The notes beneath the pieces were generated by a model. The model was not told the DNA's origin, did no database searches, and saw only the letters and a program-made list of their open reading frames with translations. Below, one piece after another: positions 44,820 through 52,109 of a DNA stretch of 64,000 bases. The position numbers were made by a program, and so were the translations under genes. Each line of letters opens with the position of its first letter. Position 1 is the first letter of the stretch. Origin of the DNA: Pedobacter sp. N36a. GTDB taxonomy: Bacteria > Bacteroidota > Bacteroidia > Sphingobacteriales > Sphingobacteriaceae. The stretch covers positions 186,001 to 250,000 of the forward strand of contig NZ_JACSZW010000001.1 of NCBI RefSeq assembly GCF_014472395.1, given 5' to 3'.

Positions 44820-45791
44820 TTAGTTTTTCTTATCCCACCATAACTTCGTACCACCGTTATCTGGGCCACCACCAAGCAATGAAATCGCTTTAGTCACCTC
44901 TTCCGTGTTGTTTTTATACTCATCATCTGAGAAAGGCAACCTGCGGATTTGTTTGTCGGTATCGATCGTTCCACCACTTTGATTGTTCACTACAGGAAAG
45001 ATTTTTGGATATCCGGTACGTCTGAATTCCGACCATGCCTCCATTCCATCAGGGAAAATAGCGATCCATTTCTGTGTGATGATGCGTTCCAATTTCTGCT
45101 CTGTACTTGCAGCCTCATCCCATTTCACCGTAGTTTTGCTCAATAAAGGAGAATTAGCAGGCACATTATTAGCGGCATTAATTGGGTCAGTATAGGGGGC
45201 TTGAGTTCCTGTATTATTAGCCAGGTAAATATCCACTCCGCTCGCATTCACCTGTTCGCAAGAAAGCTTCACTCCTTCTGCGTACAAAACACCTGTTCCA
45301 AATTTGGTATAAGGAATCGGTCCGTAGACATCTGTGACGCGGTACATTCCTTCTACTTTCAAAATATCTGCCACCGCGATATATTGAGGATTGGCTGCAG
45401 CACGTTTACGTTCTTCTCTCCAGCTGTTCATAATACCACTATAACCTACTTTGAATGGACATAAGTTCCATCCTGTTTTTAAGGCATAGCTAGCGTTATT
45501 TGGGCCTCCAAAATCTCCGGTAGGGGCAAAATATCCAGAAAAAATATCTGCGTTCAGATTTTGCTGAAGCTGATAAATATAGTCATCATTGGTTTTATAG
45601 TAAGCTACATTTACCTGCATTTCAGGAAGGAAAATTCCAGCAGAGGTGTTGTCTTTCTGTAAGTCTGCATCTGTTAACCCATTTGGATTGCTATTGTATA
45701 CATCGTAGTCTTTTGTACAAGAACTTTGAGCCATGACTAGCGATAACGCAACTAAGGCGCCCAGTCCGGTTTTTTTGAATAAGGTTTTCAT
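44820..45791 (-). pseudogene. SusD-type lipoprotein with large in-frame internal deletion
   Basis: 323 residues instead of roughly 500-550. Lipoprotein signal (QSSCTKDYDVYN) and the N-terminal SusD region are present to GPIPYTKFG (about residue 165); the sequence then jumps to the family's C-terminal part (EGVKLSCEQVNASGVDIYLAN ... KWDEAASTEQKLERIITQKWIAIFPDGMEAWSEFRRTGYPKIFP). About 200 residues are missing around 45290. The frame is intact, so a shortened protein may be made, but the ligand-binding TPR scaffold is gutted. Starts about 20 bases after the SusC remnant stop. Confidence 0.8.
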
Positions 45792-45812
45792 ATATATAAT
45801 GAATCTTGGTGC

Positions 45813-46078
45813 TTAAAATGTGAAATTAACGTTGAAACCAATGCTTCTTAAACTGGGCATTGCGAAATCATCAAAGCCTTGGTAAGCATTTACGGTTAGG
45901 GTGATTAACTCTGGATCAAACGGTGCTTTCTTATAAATCATCCATAGGTTTCTTCCGATCACAGACACCTGAATCTTTTCTATTTTCTTATTAATACCTA
46001 TCCAGGGAAAGTGTAACCCAAAGAAAGTTCGCGCAGACGAACGTTTGTAGCGTGGGAAAATATTCAAGGCCAAGAACC
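45813..46078 (-). pseudogene. C-terminal tail of a SusC/RagA TonB receptor
   Basis: About 86 residues ending IGRNLWMIYKKAPFDPELITLTVNAYQGFDDFAMPSLRSIGFNVNFTF, the standard end of SusC-family receptors. No start codon: the frame begins at a TTG, and a frame disturbance near 46010-46055 splits SHATNVRLRELSLGYTFPG from the rest. The first ~900 residues are gone. Sequence meets the inverted SusD fragment at about 46078. Confidence 0.8.
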
Positions 46079-46582
46079 TCAGTTTACCTCAAACTTGGCG
46101 GCCCAATATTTACCATGACTTAGGCAGAAACAGAATTACTCCTTTCAGAAGCCGCATTAAGAGGTTGGACAGTGAATGGAACTGCTGCTGATTATCAAAG
46201 CGGACTAAAAGCTGCTTTACAAGCTACTGCGCAGATTGACCTTCAAGCAACTATTCCAGTAGGAGATATAGCTACTTATTTAAAGTATCATCCATTGGAT
46301 GAATCGACAAAAGAGAAAGCATTGGAAATGATCAATACTCAATATTGGATCAGTACAGGTACGATGTTTAACTTCATAGAATCCTGGTTCAACTGGAAAA
46401 GATCAGGTTATCCGCTCCTCCACCCCATCAATTATCCTGGCAATGTGACCAATGGCAGCATTCCCAGGAGAATGATTTACCTTTCTACTGAAATCTTAAA
46501 CAATACGGACAATTACAAAGCCGCCGTTTCCCGTTTATCTGGAGGTGATGTGCTCAGCTCAAGAGTGTGGTGGGACAAGTAA
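46079..46582 (+). pseudogene. C-terminal fragment of a second SusD, opposite orientation
   Basis: About 165 residues of SusD C-terminal sequence on the + strand: GPIFTMT, an in-frame TAG where Tyr is expected, then AETELLLSEAALRGWTVNG...TQYWISTGTMFNFIESWFNWKRSGYPLLHPINYPGNVTNGSIPRRMIYLS...SRVWWDK. The N-terminal half is missing. Head-to-head with the SusC tail: the outcome expected if the central 5' halves of two divergent SusCD operons were deleted. Confidence 0.8.
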
Positions 46583-47419
46583 AATACTGATTGGATAATG
46601 ATCTGATAACTGATCTGTCATCGCATCTTTTACAATAATGGGTTTCGTTGCATTTTTCTGTAAATCCGAAGAGATAAAAATATAGTCGATTCTTTCTTTT
46701 GAAGCATCTGGAACCGGGCCAAAAACCAAGGTAGGGTAACTAAAATTGAAGCCTTTAGTTTTCATGGACCAGGTATCTATAAATCCTTTCTGAATGAGGT
46801 AGGAAGGGATTTCATAGTCGAGATGGCCATTGCTAGCATTGCTCAAATTACTACTGCTATCACTTTTCAACATTGGCGTTAAACGGTCGAGTCGGTTATA
46901 AGACATACTGTCCGATGCCGCAAGGCTATTCATATCGCCCATGATCAGGATCTTTTTAGTAATCGCCCAACGTTGCAGGCTATCTGTAATCAGCGCCACT
47001 TCTCCTCTCCTTTTCTCGTGCTTAAAGGGAGATAAATGAACGACTACAAAATTTAGGTCTTCAATTTTTGCAGTCATAAAACCATGGTGCATTCCTTCTA
47101 TTATTCTTTTCACCTCAGTAATCGGATATTTTGAAGAAAGTCCTACGGAATATCCCTTTTCCTTGGCCAATGCGGTATAAGGGTGGCCAATTGATTTTCC
47201 TAATGCCTTTAATTCTTCTCCGCTGATATTGACCAACTCCTGGTAGGCAATCACATCTGCGTCCTGAGCCTTTGCCCAGGTTACAAAACGTGCTTTACGG
47301 GCTGCCTCACTTTCAAAATAATTATAGACGTTATAAGAGATGATCTTGAGGGGAGTTTGTGCCTTTAAAACCTGAGTAGTAGCCAGCAGCAGCAAAAGAA
47401 AAAGGGTAATACGCTTCAT
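46559..47419 (-). CDS. Endonuclease/exonuclease/phosphatase-family protein, secreted
   Basis: 286 residues from the ATG at 47419 (MKRITLFLLLLLATTQVLKA, signal peptide); the longer frame to 47464 has no signal. EEP fold: YNVYNYFES, AYQEL (Glu), VVHLSPFKHEKRRGEVALI, IMGDMNS (Asp/Asn), IDYIFIS, SDHYPIS (Asp-His). Could cleave DNA, RNA or a phosphoester lipid. Its last residues are read from the complement of the inverted SusD fragment, so the original 3' end may have been replaced. Confidence 0.8.
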   Translation of the reverse strand: MKRITLFLLLLLATTQVLKAQTPLKIISYNVYNYFESEAARKARFVTWAKAQDADVIAYQELVNISGEELKALGKSIGHPYTALAKEKGYSVGLSSKYPITEVKRIIEGMHHGFMTAKIEDLNFVVVHLSPFKHEKRRGEVALITDSLQRWAITKKILIMGDMNSLAASDSMSYNRLDRLTPMLKSDSSSNLSNASNGHLDYEIPSYLIQKGFIDTWSMKTKGFNFSYPTLVFGPVPDASKERIDYIFISSDLQKNATKPIIVKDAMTDQLSDHYPISILLVPPHS

Positions 47420-47504
47420 ATCGCCTAAAATAGAAGAATATTTATAGAATTCAGCGCTTCCCATTATGTTTTTTCAGCAAAAACGGCATTTCCGGACCTG
47501 CTAC

Positions 47505-47849
47505 TTATGGACCAAACATCAGCAGCCACTGGCAATCCTGCCAGTCTGTGAACATATGAAAGATCAAGCCCACCGCAATGATCCTGGTTTTAGGAAAAAA
47601 CAACAGTATAAAATAAATTGCGATCGCGTAATAAGAATGCAACGGGTGATAGCCCACACTACACCTACCCGGATCAAAGATTGGGTTAGCTAAAAGGTGG
47701 TCCGCATCCACCAGCATCGTAGCCATCATGATGAGCCATGCCTTCTTCCATTGCTTTTTGAAAAACACGTACGCAATTAAGCCCGGTACTAAGAAATGCA
47801 GGCTATAGTGCACTAAAGGCTTTAAGATGTTCAATAAATCAGGGCTCAT
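47505..47849 (-). CDS. DUF6122-family membrane protein
   Basis: 114 residues, three to four hydrophobic segments, with conserved HYSLHFLVPGLIAYVFF, VDADHLLANPIFDPGRCSVGYHPLHSYYAI and FHMFTDWQDC. The HYSLH, DADHL and HMFTD histidine/aspartate set resembles metal-dependent membrane hydrolases of the YdjM/LexA-binding class, but no activity is known. Sits between the EEP and cysM genes on the same strand; operon membership uncertain. Confidence 0.7.
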   Translation of the reverse strand: MSPDLLNILKPLVHYSLHFLVPGLIAYVFFKKQWKKAWLIMMATMLVDADHLLANPIFDPGRCSVGYHPLHSYYAIAIYFILLFFPKTRIIAVGLIFHMFTDWQDCQWLLMFGP

Positions 47850-47887
47850 CTGCTGCTTTTAATACTTTCTGGAAACAGTTTCATTCC

Positions 47888-48760
47888 TTAACCGAAAAGA
47901 TCGCTGCTTAAGTAACGATCACCTCTGTCGCAGGCAATAAAAACGATCAGTCCTGAACTCAGTTCTTCCGCTAACCTTAGCGAGCAGGCCAAAGCACCGC
48001 CACTACTCATTCCGGCAAAAATCCCTTCTACTTTCGCCATTTTTCTGGTCATTTCTGTGGCTTCCGCCTGAGAAACATCCATGACACGATCTACTCTCGA
48101 GGCATCAAATATCGCCGGTAAATATGCTGCTGGCCATCTGCGGATTCCCGGGATAGAAGATTCTTCTGTTGGCTGACAACCCACAATTTGTATCTCTGGG
48201 TTTTGTTCTTTTAAGAACATAGAATTCCCCATAATACTCCCTGTAGTCCCCATTGAGCTCACAAAATGAGTGATCTGTTGGTGGGTATCTTTCCAGATTT
48301 CAGGACCCGTAGTTTTATAATGTGCCAGATAGTTGTCTGGATTAGCAAATTGGTTCAACAAGTAATAGCCTTCCTGTGCTCCTTTTTCTTCTGCATAATC
48401 CCTGCAAACTTCTATCGATTCCAGTAAAGTTACTTTTGCACCATAAGCCTCCATAGTAAGCGTACGTTCTCTCGTCGAGTTTGATGGCATCACCAATTCT
48501 ATTTCTACCTCAAAAATACTGGCAATCATGGCCAACGCGATGCCGGTATTGCCGCTGGTGGCTTCAATAAGTTTTGTGCCTTTATTGATATCCCCGCGTT
48601 CCATTGCAGAACGAATCATGTTCAAGGCGGCTCTGTCTTTTACGCTTCCTCCAGGATTATTTCCTTCCAGTTTTGCAAAGATCTTCACATTCGGGTTAGA
48701 ATGCAGTTTCTGAATCTCTACTAGTGGGGTATTTCCTACAAATTCTATGATGTTTCCCAT
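47888..48760 (-). CDS. cysM: Cysteine synthase (O-acetylserine sulfhydrylase B type)
   Basis: 290 residues, PLP fold type II. NPGGSVKDRAALNMI carries the PLP-binding lysine; SGNTGIALAMIASI, GTTGSIMGN and SGGALACSLRLAEE are the phosphate-binding and C-terminal motifs. Makes cysteine from O-acetylserine (or O-acetyl-/sulfocysteine for the B type). Follows the serine acetyltransferase gene by five bases, so the two form a cysteine biosynthesis operon. Confidence 0.92.
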   Translation of the reverse strand: MGNIIEFVGNTPLVEIQKLHSNPNVKIFAKLEGNNPGGSVKDRAALNMIRSAMERGDINKGTKLIEATSGNTGIALAMIASIFEVEIELVMPSNSTRERTLTMEAYGAKVTLLESIEVCRDYAEEKGAQEGYYLLNQFANPDNYLAHYKTTGPEIWKDTHQQITHFVSSMGTTGSIMGNSMFLKEQNPEIQIVGCQPTEESSIPGIRRWPAAYLPAIFDASRVDRVMDVSQAEATEMTRKMAKVEGIFAGMSSGGALACSLRLAEELSSGLIVFIACDRGDRYLSSDLFG

Positions 48761-48765
48761 GATGT

Positions 48766-49578
48766 TTAGTCTTTTTGTTTGGTCTCTATTACTTTAATGG
48801 AGGATTGGTGGTAAACTGTGGAGTGTGAGGGCACGCTTTTCGTTAACCATACATTCCCACCGATGATGGAATAATCGCCGATAATGGTTTCTCCGCCTAA
48901 AATCGTTGCGCCGGAATAAATGATCACATGGTCTTCGATGGTAGGGTGACGTTTGGTGTTAGCCATATATTTTTCAACGCTCAATGCACCAAGGGTTACG
49001 CCCTGATATAACTTCACATGGTGACCAATCACCGTAGTTTCTCCGATTACGATACCCGTTCCGTGGTCAATGTATAAGTATTCACCGATTTTAGCTCCCG
49101 GATGAATGTCAATTCCTGTCTGAGAATGTGCATATTCAGTCAGTATTCTCGGGATTAAAGGCACATCTGAGATCTGTAAGGCATGTGCAATGCGGTACAT
49201 AGAAATCGCCAGAAAGCCCGGATAACTTCGAATGATCTCAAACTCACTTTTTGCCGCAGGATCTCCAGTTAAAATGGCCGAGATATCAGTATTCATTTTC
49301 CTGTATAATTCAGGAAGTGCTTTGAAAAAATTTTTAGCAATCAATTCATTATTACAGTCTTTACAGGCTTTTGTGGCGTTTAATAGCGCGGTTAGCTCTA
49401 ACTCCAGCGCAGCAAATTGATGCTGAATTTCTTGCAGCGTATATTTTGGAGCAGTAGAACGCTCTGGGTACACCATATTCATCAGATTGGTGGCCCATGC
49501 GGCAATGACTTCATTCGAAGGCACTACTTCTACACGGTTTTGTTTATTAAAAATATGAAGATAAAATTCTTCGCTCAT
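48766..49578 (-). CDS. cysE: Serine O-acetyltransferase
   Basis: 270 residues. Helical N-terminal half and a C-terminal left-handed beta-helix of hexapeptide repeats: GIDIHPGAKIGEYLYIDHGTGIVIGETTVIGHHVKLYQGVTLG, ATILGGETIIGDYSIIGGNVWLTKSVP. The DHGTG and HH segments are the active site. Converts serine and acetyl-CoA to O-acetylserine, the substrate of the downstream enzyme. Upstream gene of the cysM pair. Confidence 0.93.
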   Translation of the reverse strand: MSEEFYLHIFNKQNRVEVVPSNEVIAAWATNLMNMVYPERSTAPKYTLQEIQHQFAALELELTALLNATKACKDCNNELIAKNFFKALPELYRKMNTDISAILTGDPAAKSEFEIIRSYPGFLAISMYRIAHALQISDVPLIPRILTEYAHSQTGIDIHPGAKIGEYLYIDHGTGIVIGETTVIGHHVKLYQGVTLGALSVEKYMANTKRHPTIEDHVIIYSGATILGGETIIGDYSIIGGNVWLTKSVPSHSTVYHQSSIKVIETKQKD

Positions 49579-49751
49579 CTTAGATTTTATTACTGTTTTG
49601 TTTGAAATTGTAAAGGAATGAAAATTATTACAAATAAAAAGAGGAGATAACTGATTTTAAGCGAGAACCTGTCCTTATGACTTTAGGGTTAACAATATTT
49701 AAAGCTATATTCGCGTAGAATCTATTCACATTAAAGCTATTTCCCTGAAAT

Positions 49752-50135
49752 ATGTCCGAAGCATTTGAAATACTATATTTCTTCAATACCCCTTTCAATT
49801 CCTTAGTCGAGATTAAACGACGCAATTTTGATTCAGAAAGTGATCCTTCCAAGGTGTTTTTCTGGATTCTTTACGAAAAAAAGACCCACAGAATCTATCC
49901 TTTGCAATTTATTTCCATGAAGGATGAACATTTAGTCCAGGAACGCGTTTTCAAACAAGGAACTTTTTCTTTCAATGAGGAAGAAGGTACTTTGTTAAAC
50001 AGCAGTGATAAAGCAAAAATGGTCCTGAAAAGGATGCCAAGTGCAACAATGACTCGATTATTGAAAATCAGGATTGAAGAGTTTTTGCTGACACTCGATA
50101 AACAAACAGAAAAACAATTAGAAAAACTACTATAG
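49752..50135 (+). CDS. Conserved small cytoplasmic protein, function unknown
   Basis: 127 residues, no signal peptide; alternating strands and helices (MSEAFEILYFFNTPFNSLVEIKRRNF, KVFFWILYEKKTHRIYPLQFISM, TMTRLLKIRIEEFLLTLDKQTEKQLEKLL). The stop is a single base before the ATG of the L,D-transpeptidase gene, so the pair are translationally coupled, suggesting involvement in envelope or peptidoglycan regulation. No family recognised. Confidence 0.55.
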   Translation: MSEAFEILYFFNTPFNSLVEIKRRNFDSESDPSKVFFWILYEKKTHRIYPLQFISMKDEHLVQERVFKQGTFSFNEEEGTLLNSSDKAKMVLKRMPSATMTRLLKIRIEEFLLTLDKQTEKQLEKLL

Positions 50136-50136
50136 T

Positions 50137-51738
50137 ATGAGAAAATGGCTCTTGATATTATTCCTTCTTCCTGTTGTATTTATAGCTTGCAACAGAAAAA
50201 AAATAGTTAAAATAGAAAGAGACATTAGTATTACCCCTACTAATTCCGTGACCAGACTGGCAGTAGACAGTCTGCAGATGGAGCATTATATTACGGAGCA
50301 AAAGCTGACCGATAGCGCGGCCCAGTACCTAAGAAACTTTTACAACAGCAGGAACTTTCAGTTTGCCTGGCTGGCTGAAAAAGGATTAACGGAGCAGGCC
50401 CGCGTATTTTATCAATTGAATAAAGACTATGTAGATAATTTCCGCGACAGTTCCCTGCTGGATGTGAGTCTGGATCAAAAGATGGAACTGATGATGAAAG
50501 AGGATACCACTTTCAAAACAGCCGATAGCAGTCTGGTGCATCTGGATTTGCAGCTGACCAGCCATTTCTTCAATTATGTGGCTACTGCCTATGAAGGAAA
50601 AGTTAACCCAGAGGTGATTCAATGGCATATTCCTAGAAAAAAGCTGCGTACTGTAGCTTTGCTGGACTCCTTAATGAACAATAAAAACCTTAGAACGGAT
50701 GATTGGGAGCCTGTAAATCAGCAATACAAAGCCTTAAAAAAAGAACTGCAACGGTATTACGGCCTTCAAAAAGAGGGAAACTGGAAAACAATCCCCATAG
50801 GGAACAGGAAGAAATACCAGCTGGGTGATACCGGTCTGACGGTAAGCCTGATCAAACAGCGTTTAATCGCAATGGGTGATACGCTGACAAAAGACAGCTT
50901 GGCTAAATTCGACCAATCGCTAAAAACAGCCGTAAAAAAGCTGCAGCCACTATATGGACTTCGAAGCACCGGATCGGTCGATCCGGCTTTACTAAAAGAA
51001 TTAAATGTTCCCATTGAAAAACGTATTGAACAAATACTCATTAATCTGGAACGCATGCGCTGGATGCCGGTCATGCCTTCAGGAAAAATGATTCTGGTTA
51101 ACATTCCCGAGTACCAGCTTCATGTTTTTGAAGACCACAAACAGGTACTGAACATGGGTATTGTGGTAGGTAAAGCGGCTAATAAAACGGTAATCTTCAG
51201 CAATAAACTGAGAAACATTGTGTTCAGCCCCTATTGGAATATTCCTGCCAGCATTGTTCGTGCAGAAATTCTTCCGGCAATGAAACGCAACCGTAATTAT
51301 CTGGCGAGCAAAAACATGGAGCAAACTGGAACCAGCAATGGCCTTCCTATGGTTCGTCAAAAGCCTGGGGATAACAATTCACTGGGGCGCGTAAAATTCC
51401 TTTTCCCCAACAGTTACGACATCTATTTCCATGATACGCCTGCAAAAACATTGTTTGCAGAAGAGAAAAGAGCTTTTAGTCATGGCTGCATCCGATTGGC
51501 AAAACCAGTTCAGCTTGCAGATTATTTATTGGCTGATCAACCGGGTTGGACACCGGAAAAAATAGCGAAAGCGATGAAAAGCACAAAAGAGATCTGGGTA
51601 GCCTTGAAAAAACCTGTTCCTGTCTTTATCACCTATTTCACCGCCTGGGTAGATCAGGATGGCCGATTGAATTTCAGAGATGACATTTATGGTCATGATC
51701 AGAAGATGGCAGAGCAGCTTTTCCTTGCTGCTAAATAA
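50137..51738 (+). CDS. L,D-transpeptidase lipoprotein (YcbB/LdtD-like)
   Basis: 533 residues. Lipoprotein signal FIAC (Cys18), long scaffold region with a peptidoglycan-binding-like part (KKLQPLYGLRSTGSVDPALLKEL), then the YkuD catalytic domain with SHGCIRL (H449, C451) near residue 450 and the conserved NIVFSPYWNIPASIV. Forms 3-3 cross-links in peptidoglycan or anchors proteins. Outer-membrane-facing lipoprotein. Starts one base after the preceding gene. Two terminators follow. Confidence 0.9.
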   Translation: MRKWLLILFLLPVVFIACNRKKIVKIERDISITPTNSVTRLAVDSLQMEHYITEQKLTDSAAQYLRNFYNSRNFQFAWLAEKGLTEQARVFYQLNKDYVDNFRDSSLLDVSLDQKMELMMKEDTTFKTADSSLVHLDLQLTSHFFNYVATAYEGKVNPEVIQWHIPRKKLRTVALLDSLMNNKNLRTDDWEPVNQQYKALKKELQRYYGLQKEGNWKTIPIGNRKKYQLGDTGLTVSLIKQRLIAMGDTLTKDSLAKFDQSLKTAVKKLQPLYGLRSTGSVDPALLKELNVPIEKRIEQILINLERMRWMPVMPSGKMILVNIPEYQLHVFEDHKQVLNMGIVVGKAANKTVIFSNKLRNIVFSPYWNIPASIVRAEILPAMKRNRNYLASKNMEQTGTSNGLPMVRQKPGDNNSLGRVKFLFPNSYDIYFHDTPAKTLFAEEKRAFSHGCIRLAKPVQLADYLLADQPGWTPEKIAKAMKSTKEIWVALKKPVPVFITYFTAWVDQDGRLNFRDDIYGHDQKMAEQLFLAAK

Positions 51739-51766
51739 CTGTAATCAGAAACAGCATCTGCTATTT

Positions 51767-51786
51767 GCCCTGTAAAAAAACAGGGC
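51767..51786 (+). terminator. Short intrinsic terminator after L,D-transpeptidase gene
   Basis: GCCCTG (51767-51772) pairs with CAGGGC (51781-51786); loop is mostly A. Weak stem (6 bp), but on the expected strand and position. Confidence 0.45.
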
Positions 51787-51792
51787 CAAAAA

Positions 51793-51817
51793 AAAACTGC
51801 CCTTGAGGGGCAGTTTT
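51793..51817 (-). terminator. Terminator of the cold-shock gene
   Basis: AAAACTGCCC (51793-51802) and GGGCAGTTTT (51808-51817) form a 10-bp stem; on the minus strand T9 follows (51788-51796 as A on the + strand). Lies 22 bases beyond the cold-shock stop. Confidence 0.8.
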
Positions 51818-51838
51818 CACAATTTATATTGAGGAAAT

Positions 51839-52030
51839 TTAAATCACCTTAACATTTACTGCATTAAGACCTTTACGACCTTCTTCAACATCATAAGAAA
51901 CTTTATCGTTCTCACGGATGTCGGCTAATAAGCCAGTTGAATGAACAAAGATTTCACTTTCGCCCGAGTTTGGAACGATGAATCCGAAACCTTTAGTTTC
52001 ATTAAAAAATTTTACTACTCCTTCTTGCAT
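51839..52030 (-). CDS. CspA-family cold-shock protein
   Basis: 63 residues from the ATG at 52030 (MQEGVVKFFNETKGFGFI); the longer frame to 52081 adds a hydrophobic non-family stretch. Carries RNP1 KGFGFI and RNP2-like EIFVHST motifs. A single-stranded nucleic-acid chaperone acting in the cytosol. Monocistronic, with its own terminator. Confidence 0.92.
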   Translation of the reverse strand: MQEGVVKFFNETKGFGFIVPNSGESEIFVHSTGLLADIRENDKVSYDVEEGRKGLNAVNVKVI

Positions 52031-52109
52031 TGTATTTTTTATTATAATTAATAGGACAAATGTAAGTATAAATAATTGCAATACAGTTATTTCATCAAAT
52101 ATAATTTTA

